From: Bacteroidales bacterium
GTDB lineage: Bacteria; Bacteroidota; Bacteroidia; Bacteroidales; UBA932
DNA: 29,695 bases
Direction of reading: 5' to 3'
Assembly: GCA_017617475.1 (NCBI GenBank)
Contig: JAFZWC010000024.1
Coordinates: forward strand, 1 to 29,695
Shown here: in pieces, positions 1-7,514 of the stretch
Layout: each line of letters begins with the position of its first letter
Numbering within the stretch: position 1 is the stretch's first letter
The notes under the pieces: model-generated
Told to the model about the DNA's origin: nothing
The model's database searches: none
The model's input: only the letters and a program-made list of their open reading frames with translations
Program-made: the position numbers and the translations under genes

Positions 1-435
1 AAGATCATCGAGGCCGAGGCTGAAGCCGAACAGATCCGCCGCAAGGCAAAGGGTGAGGCTGACGCCATCTACGCCAAGATGGACGCCCAGGCTAAGGGTA
101 TGCTGGAAATCCTCACCAAGCAGGCCGACGGTTTCAAGAACCTGGTCACCGCCGCCGAGGGAGACGCCCAGAAGGCTGTGCTCATGATGATTGCCGACAA
201 ACTGCCCGAACTGGTGAAGACCCAGGTAGAGGCCGTGAAGGGCATCAACATCGACAAGGTCACCGTGTGGGACACCGGCAACGGCACCGACGGCAAGACC
301 GCCACGTCCAACTTCATTTCCGGTATGATGAAGTCCGTCCCTCCGCTGGACGACCTCTTCAAGATGGCCGGCATGGAGCTTCCTTCCTACCTCAAAGGCC
401 AGAAGGCCGATGAGCAGCCTCAGTCCGAAAAGTAA
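1..435 (+). CDS. Flotillin-like SPFH-family protein, C-terminal part (5' end outside window)
   Basis: The reading frame is open from base 1, so the start lies upstream; 144 residues are visible. The first ~25 residues are an Ala/Glu/Lys-rich helix (repeated EAEAE, then QIRRKAKGEADA), the typical coiled-coil 'flotillin' tail after an SPFH domain. The rest (QAKGMLEILTKQADGFKNLV, then ADKLPELVKTQVEAVKGI and a Gly/Thr-rich DTGNGTDGKT stretch) matches bacterial flotillin C-termini. Flotillins are membrane-anchored scaffolds of ordered membrane microdomains that oligomerise through this coiled coil. It ends with TAA and is followed 6 bp later by a small regulator gene. It probably belongs to a separate upstream unit unrelated to glycan use. 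The assignment rests only on the tail; another SPFH protein is possible. Confidence 0.8.
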   Translation, partial: KIIEAEAEAEQIRRKAKGEADAIYAKMDAQAKGMLEILTKQADGFKNLVTAAEGDAQKAVLMMIADKLPELVKTQVEAVKGINIDKVTVWDTGNGTDGKTATSNFISGMMKSVPPLDDLFKMAGMELPSYLKGQKADEQPQSEK

Positions 436-441
436 GCGCGT

Positions 442-651
442 ATGCCGATCATCACCAATATTGATGTAATGCTGGCCCGCCGGAAAATGTCTTCCGGCGA
501 GCTGGCCGAGAAAGTCGGCATTACCCCCGCCAACCTTTCCATCCTCAAGTGCGGCAAGGCAAAGGCCGTCCGCCTTAGTACCATGGAGGCCATTTGCAAA
601 GCCCTGGACTGCCAGCCGGGCGATATTCTGGAATACAGACCCGAAGAATGA
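442..651 (+). CDS. Small XRE-family (Cro/CI-type, YozG-like) DNA-binding protein
   Basis: A 69-residue protein that is essentially one helix-turn-helix domain. Residues ~8-30 (MLARRKMSSGELAEKVGITP) form helices 1-2, followed by the recognition-helix region ANLSILKCGKAKAVRLST and a final helix ending in the family signature ALDCQPGDILEY. This is the architecture of YozG-like XRE regulators, cytoplasmic DNA-binding proteins of about 65-75 residues. No sensor or oligomerisation domain is present. It follows the flotillin gene by 6 bp, and its stop codon overlaps the start of the next gene (ATGA at 648-651), so the two are likely translationally coupled. Its target genes cannot be deduced; control of the adjacent secreted esterase-like gene is an inference. 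Confidence 0.88.
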   Translation: MPIITNIDVMLARRKMSSGELAEKVGITPANLSILKCGKAKAVRLSTMEAICKALDCQPGDILEYRPEE

Positions 652-1550
652 TGAAAAAGATAATCCGACTCAGCATTATCCTGCTGGTCCTGCTCCTCTT
701 CCCCTTTGTGGTGTTGGCGCAGGAATACTATCCCAACCATCCGCTTCCCCAGAAGCCCGATACGCTTCGCATCCTGGCCATCGGCAATTCCTTTTCCGAT
801 GACGCTACGGAGTACCTGCCCGGTCTGTTGGAGGCCGCCGGTATCCACAACGTTATCCTGGGCCGCCTCTACATTGGAGGCTGCACCCTGGAAAGGCACT
901 GCACGGAATTCGAGACCGACGGTCACGAGTACGTGTACAAGAAATCCGTGGCCAACGAATGGGAAACGGTAAAGCACTACAAGGAAGGCAGTTTCATGGA
1001 CGGCGTGGGTGACGAACCCTGGGACATCATTACCATGCAGCAGGGTTCGCCCAAGAGCGGCCGGTGGGACAGTTACGACCCCTGGCTTCTGAGGCTCATT
1101 GAGATTGTCCGGCAGAACTGCTCCAATCCCAATGCTGCCATAGTGTGGCACCAGACCTGGGCCTATGCGCACGACTACGAGAACCGCAGCTTCGCCAACT
1201 ACACCTATGACCAGGATCTGATGTACGCATGCATCGAATCCTGCGTGGCCAAACTGCGCAGGGACTACGATATTCCCGTAGTACTGGCTTCCGGTGTGGC
1301 CGTGCAGAACCTTCGGGGAAGCAAATTCCCCACCGAAAGGGAATTCACCCGCGACGGTTTCCACATGGACTATAAGTATGGCCGATACGTCACGGCTTGC
1401 GTGTGGTTCGAGACTCTTATCCGTCCCGTCTTCGGAATCAGCGTGAAGGGAAACACCTTCCGCAACCAGGGTACCGAGAACGAGATTACGCCAAAAGAGG
1501 CCCGGATTCTGCAGAAAGCAGCCATCCAGGCCTCCAGGTACTGGAAGTAG
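648..1550 (+). CDS. Secreted DUF4886 (SGNH-hydrolase-like) protein
   Basis: A 300-residue protein. I place the start at ATG 648 (or the adjacent ATG 651), because it overlaps the previous stop as ATGA and directly precedes a signal peptide (MKKIIRLSIILLVLLLFPFV, cleavage after VLAQ). The mature part has the DUF4886 pattern. An SGNH-like block I is seen in LAIGNSFSDDATEYLPGLL (Ser48), a central TMQQGSPKSGRWDSYDPWL region follows, and near the C-terminus RDGFHMDYKYGRY carries a D-x-x-H pair (Asp236, His239) like the Asp/His of SGNH esterases. SGNH enzymes commonly de-esterify sugars; that role here is inferred. The gene converges on the GH92 gene with only 6 bp between stop codons. Confidence 0.85.
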   Translation: MMKKIIRLSIILLVLLLFPFVVLAQEYYPNHPLPQKPDTLRILAIGNSFSDDATEYLPGLLEAAGIHNVILGRLYIGGCTLERHCTEFETDGHEYVYKKSVANEWETVKHYKEGSFMDGVGDEPWDIITMQQGSPKSGRWDSYDPWLLRLIEIVRQNCSNPNAAIVWHQTWAYAHDYENRSFANYTYDQDLMYACIESCVAKLRRDYDIPVVLASGVAVQNLRGSKFPTEREFTRDGFHMDYKYGRYVTACVWFETLIRPVFGISVKGNTFRNQGTENEITPKEARILQKAAIQASRYWK

Positions 1551-1556
1551 AAGTCC

Positions 1557-3779
1557 TTACTTCATAACAAAGTAGAGGTCGCCACCATCCTTTATGTCTT
1601 CATAACGGATGGTGGTTCCTTTTAACTTCTGCCCGTTCAGGTAGACGGCCTTCACATAGACGTGGTCCTTTGTCCAGTTTTTGGTGCGCACGGTAAGCGT
1701 GCCGCCGTCGGACAGGCGGACCTTCAGGCCCGGGACGCAGGGCGATCCCAGTTCATATTCGTCGCTGCCGGGACATACAGGATAGAAGCCCATGCAGTTG
1801 AAGATGTACCAGGCGCTCATCTGGCCGCAGTCGTCGTTGCCGCTAAGGGCGTCGGGGGTGTTGCCGTAGAAGTGGTCGGCCACATAGCGCACCCACTTCT
1901 GGCATTCCTGCGGCTTGCCCAGTTTGTTGTACAGATAAAGGACATGATGGCAGGGTTCGTTGCCGTGCCAGTAACCGCCTATGCGGCCCCAGATGTCATG
2001 GGCGCCGGGGATGTCGTCGCTCATCTCCAGTTTGAAGATGCTGTCCAGGCGGTCGCAGAGGAACTTCTTCCCGGCAATGGCCATGTAATCTTCAAAGGCG
2101 TGGGGAACCGTCCAGGTATACTGCATGGTGAAGCCTTCGGTAATGTCGCCCCAGCCGTTTACGGAGCCGGGACCCTGGTACGCAATGGGGGCGAAGGGTG
2201 TGCGCCAGTTGCCCTCGGAATCGCGACCGCGCATGTACTTGGTCTCGGGGTCGATGAGGTTGCGGTAATTGCGGCTTCGGCCGATGAAGAACTCGTAGTC
2301 TTCCTGATGCCCCAGCAGCTTGGCCACCTGGGCTATGCACCAGTCGTCGTAGGCATATTCCAAGGTCTTGGACACGGATTCCTTCTCCTTGTCGAAGGGA
2401 ACGTACCCCAGTTCCGTATATTCCGGAATGCAGTCGTAGTGGGGGTTGGTGGCCGTGGTCTTCATGGCCTGATAGGCCCTCTCGTAGTCAAAGCCTTTGA
2501 CGCCCTTCAGAATCATGTCGGCCAGCACCGAGCAGGCGTGGTAGCCAATCATGCACCAGGTTTCCCCGCCGTAGAAAGACCAGATGGGGAGCATGTGCTC
2601 CGTACTCTTGTCGTAGTGGGCCAGCATGGAATTGGCCAGGTCGGCCTGAAGGGGCTGATTCACCAGGTTCAGCAGGGGATGGAAGGCCCGGTAGGTGTCC
2701 CAGAGCGAGAAGGTGGTATAGTTGGTCCAGCCTTTCGCCTGGCCGATGGTGCCGTCGTGCTCCCGGAAGCGGCCGTCGGCATCCTGGAAAAGGAAGGGAT
2801 GCTGAGCTGTGCGGTACACGCTGGTGTAGAAGGTTTCCTTGGTGGTCTGGTCGCAGGCCGGATCCAGCTGGTACTTGCCCAGTTCGGCCTCCCAGAGTGC
2901 CTCGGCCTCGCTGCGAACCTGCTCGAAGCTCTTGTCCTCCACTTCCTTGAGGTTGAGGAGCGCGCCATCGGTTCCCACGGCAGAGACGGCCGTACGTACG
3001 GTAACCTGCTGCCCCTCTACGGTGCTGAAGCGGACGCAGGCCTGCAGTCCTTTGCCCCAGGCTTCCAGGCTGCTGCGGAAGCGTTTTGTGTTATATATGA
3101 CCGGCTGTCCCTCCTGCAGGATGACGAAATCCCGGATGGGCTCCGAGAAGCGGGCGGCGAAGTAGACGTGGCGGTCCGGGTTCCAGCCGGCCACGACCTT
3201 ACTTCCGATGATGGTGTATTCGTCCAGCAGACGTACGGTGGACCACTCGCAGGGCCAGCGGAGGGTGTGGTTCAGGTCCACCATCACGAAGGCCGAATCG
3301 GCCGCCGGATAGGTGAAACGGAGGATGCCGCTGCGGGACGCGGCCGTCATCTCGGCCTTGACCCCGTAATCCAGCAGGTCCACGGTGTAGTAGCCCGGCG
3401 AGGCGGCTTCCCGGCTGTGGCTGAAGCGGGAACGGTAGCCGCTGTCCGGGTCCGTATCAGTGCCCGTGGCCGATTTTACCGGGCCGGTGCCGGGCACGAA
3501 GAGGAAGTCTCCCAGATCCGGGATGCCGGTACCGCTCAGATGGGTGAGGCTGAAGCCCATGATGGTGGGCTTGTTGTATTTGTAGCCGGCCGCCACGTCG
3601 TAGTCAAAGTCGTCTGTGTCGGGGCTGATCTGGATGCCGCCGAAGGGGATCTGTGCGCCGGGATACACGTTTCCGAAGCCGTCGGTGCCGATGAAGGGAT
3701 TGACGTAATCCGTCAGGCGCTCCTGTGCGAAAGCGGCCGTGCAGGCAAGCAGGGCCAGGGCTAAAAGGGTTTTTCTCAT
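1557..3779 (-). CDS. GH92-family alpha-mannosidase (downstream copy)
   Basis: A 740-residue secreted protein with a signal peptide (MRKTLLALALLACTAAFAQE). It opens with the GH92 signature TDYVNPFIGTDG, followed by YPGAQIPFGGIQISPDTD. Family motifs occur in order: YTTFSLWDTYRAFHP, HYDKSTEHMLPIWS, the predicted general-acid Glu in ITEGFTMQYTWTVPH (Glu548), the sugar-site motif HGNEPCHH (Glu608) and GNDDCGQMSAWYIF (Asp649, Asp650). By analogy with the characterised Bacteroides thetaiotaomicron enzymes, GH92 proteins are calcium-dependent exo-alpha-mannosidases with inversion; Asp650 aligns with the proposed base. The protein is two-domain: an N-terminal beta-sandwich and a C-terminal (alpha/alpha)6 barrel. 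Linkage specificity (alpha-1,2, -1,3, -1,4, -1,6) cannot be read. The start overlaps the stop of the upstream GH92 by 4 bp, indicating co-translation. Confidence 0.95.
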   Translation of the reverse strand: MRKTLLALALLACTAAFAQERLTDYVNPFIGTDGFGNVYPGAQIPFGGIQISPDTDDFDYDVAAGYKYNKPTIMGFSLTHLSGTGIPDLGDFLFVPGTGPVKSATGTDTDPDSGYRSRFSHSREAASPGYYTVDLLDYGVKAEMTAASRSGILRFTYPAADSAFVMVDLNHTLRWPCEWSTVRLLDEYTIIGSKVVAGWNPDRHVYFAARFSEPIRDFVILQEGQPVIYNTKRFRSSLEAWGKGLQACVRFSTVEGQQVTVRTAVSAVGTDGALLNLKEVEDKSFEQVRSEAEALWEAELGKYQLDPACDQTTKETFYTSVYRTAQHPFLFQDADGRFREHDGTIGQAKGWTNYTTFSLWDTYRAFHPLLNLVNQPLQADLANSMLAHYDKSTEHMLPIWSFYGGETWCMIGYHACSVLADMILKGVKGFDYERAYQAMKTTATNPHYDCIPEYTELGYVPFDKEKESVSKTLEYAYDDWCIAQVAKLLGHQEDYEFFIGRSRNYRNLIDPETKYMRGRDSEGNWRTPFAPIAYQGPGSVNGWGDITEGFTMQYTWTVPHAFEDYMAIAGKKFLCDRLDSIFKLEMSDDIPGAHDIWGRIGGYWHGNEPCHHVLYLYNKLGKPQECQKWVRYVADHFYGNTPDALSGNDDCGQMSAWYIFNCMGFYPVCPGSDEYELGSPCVPGLKVRLSDGGTLTVRTKNWTKDHVYVKAVYLNGQKLKGTTIRYEDIKDGGDLYFVMK

Positions 3780-6094
3780 AGCGAGTAGGGTTTGGAGCCT
3801 GCGGAAATGCCGCGGCGTTTGTTGGGAGTCTTGCTCATGATGAATTCCAGCGTGCCGCCCTGCGAAAGCTCTTCGTGGGTCAGATAGAGCCTTTCGACGG
3901 GCTTGCCGTTCAGTTTGACGGCCTTTACGTAGCGCTTGGCATCGCTCACGCCGGGTGCCTTGATTTCCAGGGTGTTACCATTCTCGAAACGAACCTTGGC
4001 GTAAGGAAGGTACGGGGCGCCGATGACATACTGGTCCGTACCGGGGCATACGGGATAGAAGCCCATGACGGAGAAGATGTACCAGGCGCTCATCTGGCCG
4101 CAGTCGTCGTTGCCGCCCAGGCCGCGGATCTCCGGCTTGTAGAAGCGGTCTATGATTTCCCGCAGCCAGTACTGCGTTTTCCAGGGCTGGGAAGACCAGG
4201 CGTACAGGTAGGGGATATGGTGGCTGGGTTCGTTGCCATGGACGTAGCCGCCCAGCAGGCAGTCCTCGGAGACATCCTCGTTGTCTTCATAGCAATAAGC
4301 AGGCAGTTCGCTGCCGAAGAGGTCGTCCAGGGTGGCGATGAAACGCTTGTCGCCGCCCATCAGCTTCATGATGCCGTTCACGTCCTGGGGAACGTGGAAG
4401 GAGAAGTTCTGGGAATTGCCCTCGATGAAGCCCTGGCCCACGGTCTGCTTGACGTCAAAGTCGGGCTTGAAGCTGCCGTCGGTATAGCGGGGACGGGCCT
4501 GACCAATGCTGGTGTCAAAGACATTCTTGTAATAGGCGGCGCGCTTGTAATACTCCGCTGCGGTTTCCTTGTCTCCGAGCTTTTCGGCCGCGGCCGCAAT
4601 GGCCCAGTCGTCGTAGGCATATTCCAGTGTGTTGCTTGCGGCCGTGGATGTGGCTTCCAGGGGTACGTAGCCCAGTTTCATATACTCTCCCAGCCCTCCG
4701 TACCAGGGAACGGTGGAGGTGGAGACCATGGCCTTCAGGGCTTCCTTGCCGTCCACTTTGAGGCCCTTGACTATGGCGTCGGAGAGCACGCTTACGCTGT
4801 GATAGCCCGTCATGCACCAGTTCTCGTTGGCCATGTGGCTCCAGATGGGAAGCATGCCGTGGACGCTTTGCTCATAATGGGCCAGCATGGAGGCAATCAT
4901 GTCCTCGTCCCTGTGCGGTTTAACCAGCGCCAGGAAGGGATGTTCGGCCCTGTAGGTGTCCCAGAGGGAGAAAACGGTATAGTTGGTGAAGCCTTCGGCC
5001 TGGTGCAGTTCGTGATCCAGGCCCCGGTACAGTCCGTCCACGTCCATGTAAACGGAAGGATTGATCATGGTGTGGTAGAGCGAGGTGTAGAACATGGTCT
5101 TCTCTGCTTCGCTGCCTTCTACCTCCATGCAGGAGAGTTCCTGTTCCCAGGCCTGCTCTGCTTCCTGACGGATTTGGTCGAAGCCCTTGCTTCCGGCCTC
5201 GGCCTCCAGGTTCTTGAGGGCCCCGGTGGTGCCGGTGGCCGATATGCCCACCTTCACGGTAATCTCCGGGTTGGCGGCGGTGTCAAAGCGGAACCAGGCG
5301 GCCAGCTTGCGGCCCGCCATCTCCGGGAAGTTGTGGTACTGGGGGAACTTGGCATAACCGCCCTTGTAGTAAGCGGGGGCCTTGTCCTCGAAGCCGTAAT
5401 CCGTGATGGGGCTGGAGAAGCTCATGGCGAAGTAGGTATAATTGGTGCGGGCCCAGCCGTTGGTAATACGGTAGCCCACCACCAGGGTGGGGCTCAGGAC
5501 TCTGACCTCGGCCCAGAGCGTCTTGCCGTCATAATTGTAAATGCCGTGGTCCAGGTCCAGGACTACATGGCCTTTATCGGCCCCTCCGGGGAAGGTGTAG
5601 CGGTGCACGCCCACGCGCGGGGTAGCCGTCAGTTCCACCTGGATGCCGCTGTCTTCCAGCAGCACCTCATAATGGCCGGCGCCGGCCGATTCATGCGCAT
5701 GGCTGAAGCGCTGGCGGTAGCCTTCTTCCGGCTTTTCTGCCGTTCCGGCCGTGAGCTTAATCTCTCCCGTTCCGGGCATGAGCAGGATGTCTCCCAGGTC
5801 CGAGTGACCGGTTCCGCTGAAATGCGTGTGGGAAAAGCCCACGATGGTGGGGTCGTCATACTGGTAGCCGGCGCAGTACTCGTAGGTGCGCGGCTGGTAA
5901 ACGCCCTTCACGTTGTGGGGAATCATTTCCGTGTCCGGCGACAGCTGCACTCCGCCGAAGGGAACGCAGGCTCCGGGGAAGGTATGACCCATGCCGGTGG
6001 TGCCGATGAAGGGATTGACATACTGAGTGTGCTGGGCCTGGAGGCTTAAACAGAAGCCCAGGGCTAAGGCCGATAAGAAAAAATGCGTTTTCAT
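3776..6094 (-). CDS. GH92-family alpha-mannosidase (upstream copy)
   Basis: A 772-residue secreted paralogue of the neighbouring GH92 protein, with signal peptide MKTHFFLSALALGFCLSLQA. The mature N-terminus has TQYVNPFIGTTGMGHTFPGA and PFGGVQLSPDTE. Later come the GFSHTHFSGTGHSDLGDIL motif, YTVFSLWDTYRAEHPFLAL, the predicted catalytic Glu in FIEGNSQNFSFHVPQD (Glu558), HGNEPSHHIPYLY (Glu622) and GNDDCGQMSAWYIF (Asp663, Asp664). It carries about 15 extra basic residues at the C-terminus (after EFIMSK), over the ATGA overlap with the next gene. The many differences from its neighbour around the sugar site suggest distinct linkage preference. It is the first gene of a two-gene operon whose promoter lies in the 47-bp divergent gap; the -7 box ends only about 5 bp from the ATG. 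Confidence 0.95.
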   Translation of the reverse strand: MKTHFFLSALALGFCLSLQAQHTQYVNPFIGTTGMGHTFPGACVPFGGVQLSPDTEMIPHNVKGVYQPRTYEYCAGYQYDDPTIVGFSHTHFSGTGHSDLGDILLMPGTGEIKLTAGTAEKPEEGYRQRFSHAHESAGAGHYEVLLEDSGIQVELTATPRVGVHRYTFPGGADKGHVVLDLDHGIYNYDGKTLWAEVRVLSPTLVVGYRITNGWARTNYTYFAMSFSSPITDYGFEDKAPAYYKGGYAKFPQYHNFPEMAGRKLAAWFRFDTAANPEITVKVGISATGTTGALKNLEAEAGSKGFDQIRQEAEQAWEQELSCMEVEGSEAEKTMFYTSLYHTMINPSVYMDVDGLYRGLDHELHQAEGFTNYTVFSLWDTYRAEHPFLALVKPHRDEDMIASMLAHYEQSVHGMLPIWSHMANENWCMTGYHSVSVLSDAIVKGLKVDGKEALKAMVSTSTVPWYGGLGEYMKLGYVPLEATSTAASNTLEYAYDDWAIAAAAEKLGDKETAAEYYKRAAYYKNVFDTSIGQARPRYTDGSFKPDFDVKQTVGQGFIEGNSQNFSFHVPQDVNGIMKLMGGDKRFIATLDDLFGSELPAYCYEDNEDVSEDCLLGGYVHGNEPSHHIPYLYAWSSQPWKTQYWLREIIDRFYKPEIRGLGGNDDCGQMSAWYIFSVMGFYPVCPGTDQYVIGAPYLPYAKVRFENGNTLEIKAPGVSDAKRYVKAVKLNGKPVERLYLTHEELSQGGTLEFIMSKTPNKRRGISAGSKPYSL

Positions 6095-6131
6095 ACTTCA
6101 AAGATAATCAATATTGCTGATTTTTCACTAA
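6095..6131 (-). promoter_or_regulatory. Putative Bacteroidota-type promoter of the GH92 pair
   Basis: Read on the minus strand, a perfect TAnnTTTG -7 box (TATCTTTG) occupies 6106 to 6099, within the 13-mer TGATTATCTTTGA (6110-6098). The same 13-mer lies before the other minus-strand operon at 24387-24375. A weak -33 candidate, TTAG at 6131-6128, is 21 nt upstream. The box sits so close to the ATG at 6094 that the transcript would be leaderless or nearly so, unless the real transcription start is elsewhere. Confidence 0.5.
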
Positions 6132-6136
6132 CTTTA
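6129..6136 (+). promoter_or_regulatory. Weak candidate -7 box for the plus-strand operon
   Basis: TAACTTTA at 6129-6136 matches TAnnTTTG at all but the last base and lies just before the ATG at 6142. I see no good -33 TTTG at the expected distance, so support is weak. The plus-strand operon beginning at 6142 must however have its promoter in or near this 47-bp divergent gap or inside the GH92 coding region. Confidence 0.2.
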
Positions 6137-6141
6137 TCCCT

Positions 6142-7500
6142 ATGAAAACGCTCCGCCTGGCCATCACGCTGCTAACCCTTCTTTCCCTATTCGCCTGCAG
6201 GCAGCAGGCCGGCCGTTTTGATGAAAAGTCCATTGCCCTGTCCCTGGGCGTAATAAGCGACACCCACATAGGAAACGGGTATGGATCAGAGGATAAATTG
6301 CGTTCCGTACTTGCACAGCTGAAGGATGCCGCCGGAGGTAATCTGAACGGCGTGCTCATTGTGGGTGACCTTGTGAATACCGCATCGGCCCCGCAGATTG
6401 CCACCTTCAAAAGCATTTACGAAGAAATCCTGGACCCCGCGGAGGTTCCCATGGTGTATACCATCGGCAACCACGACATGAATCCGGCCTACCGCTGGAC
6501 GCAGGAGAGTGTTGCCCAGCACGCCGTTTTCCATACCATCCTGGGGGGCGATTATTTCAAGACAGACCTGGATCCGGCCATGAGAGATTCGCTGGAGTGC
6601 CGGCATTGCGTAATAGGGAACTGCCACATCCTTTGCCTCACGCCGGACCATACCAACCCCATTACCTACAACCCCGCAGTGCTGGAATGGCTGGAGGCGC
6701 AGCTGAAGGAGATAACGGAAAAGGAGCCGGAGAAGTATGTCCTCCTCCTGACCCATCCCATGATTTACGGCACCTGCTATGGTTCCGTCCTGCAGGACAC
6801 GTACACCCGCATGGGGGAATACTGGTCTACCAAGGAACTGATTCCCATCCTTTCCCGCTATCCCCAGGTCATTACCTTCGGCGGGCACCTGCACTTCCCC
6901 CTGAACGACCCCCGCAGCATCTGGCAGGGCGCTTTTACCTCCGTGGGAACCGCCTCCACCAGCTATATGGCCATCGATAACGGCAACTATGAAGACATGG
7001 CCACCGTTACCGTCATGAAGGGCGCCGGGAACTTCTCGCAGGGCCTTCTGCTGCAATTTGACAAAAAGGGCAATGCGCGCCTCACCCGCATGGACTTCTT
7101 CAACAAAGCGGTGATAGGGGAGCCCTGGGAACTGGACGCACCCCGCAAGGACCTTTCCCATTTGGGCCGATACAACCACGATACCCTGAGGGCCCGGAAT
7201 ACGCCCCCGACGCTCACTACGGCCGAATTCCGCGACGGAAAACTATGCTTCGCCGCCGGAAAAGACGACGAATTCGTGCATCACTACCTCATCACCGTTA
7301 CCCGGAACGGGGAAGTGGTGGCGCAGAAAAAGATCCTGACCGATTTTTACCGCGTTCCGCAGCCGTCCCAGATGAAAGATTCCTATGAGCTTCCGCTGGG
7401 GGAACTGGAGGCGGGGGAGTATTCGGCCAGTATTGTGGCCGTGGATTCCTGGGATGCGGCAAGTGACCCCCTCCTGTGTATTTTCCAAGTAGAGAATTAA
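6142..7500 (+). CDS. Calcineurin-like metallophosphoesterase lipoprotein
   Basis: A 452-residue protein with a lipoprotein signal (MKTLRLAITLLTLLSLFACR, lipobox LFAC). The five metallophosphoesterase metal-binding blocks are present in order: SDTH (Asp40, His42), GDLVN (Asp76), GNHD (Asn110, His111), LLLTHPM and GGHLH (His249, His251). The catalytic domain spans residues ~35-290. The remaining ~150 residues look like a beta-sandwich appendage (repeated Val/Thr strands, ending SDPLLCIFQVEN). Such proteins bind two metal ions and hydrolyse phosphomonoesters or phosphodiesters; the substrate cannot be assigned. It is the first gene of the five-gene plus-strand operon, and the fucosidase gene starts 14 bp downstream. 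Its presence among glycosidases suggests removal of phosphate groups from the glycan or scavenging of phosphate esters (inference). Confidence 0.9.
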   Translation: MKTLRLAITLLTLLSLFACRQQAGRFDEKSIALSLGVISDTHIGNGYGSEDKLRSVLAQLKDAAGGNLNGVLIVGDLVNTASAPQIATFKSIYEEILDPAEVPMVYTIGNHDMNPAYRWTQESVAQHAVFHTILGGDYFKTDLDPAMRDSLECRHCVIGNCHILCLTPDHTNPITYNPAVLEWLEAQLKEITEKEPEKYVLLLTHPMIYGTCYGSVLQDTYTRMGEYWSTKELIPILSRYPQVITFGGHLHFPLNDPRSIWQGAFTSVGTASTSYMAIDNGNYEDMATVTVMKGAGNFSQGLLLQFDKKGNARLTRMDFFNKAVIGEPWELDAPRKDLSHLGRYNHDTLRARNTPPTLTTAEFRDGKLCFAAGKDDEFVHHYLITVTRNGEVVAQKKILTDFYRVPQPSQMKDSYELPLGELEAGEYSASIVAVDSWDAASDPLLCIFQVEN

Positions 7501-7514
7501 AAAACCATACAACC

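Noticed and set aside
594..650. Upstream in-frame start for the DUF4886 gene
   Set aside because: It would put 18 residues before the signal peptide and overlap the HTH gene deeply; ATG 648/651 gives a normal signal peptide and ATGA coupling.
420..1364. Minus-strand open frame of 314 codons over the HTH and DUF4886 genes
   Set aside because: It covers two plus-strand genes with recognisable domains and shows no domain of its own.
1544..1563. Short hairpin GAAGTA/TACTTC between the convergent DUF4886 and GH92 genes
   Set aside because: Only a 6-bp A+T-rich stem with an 8-nt loop and no T-run on either strand; not a convincing terminator.
1662..3764. Long plus-strand open frame (700 codons) opposite the first GH92 gene
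   Set aside because: It lies fully antisense to a clear GH92 gene, has low-complexity Val/Gly/Ala/His composition and no recognisable domain. It is a G+C-driven shadow.
3875..6049. Long plus-strand open frame (724 codons) opposite the second GH92 gene
   Set aside because: Same reasoning: antisense shadow of a gene with all GH92 motifs.
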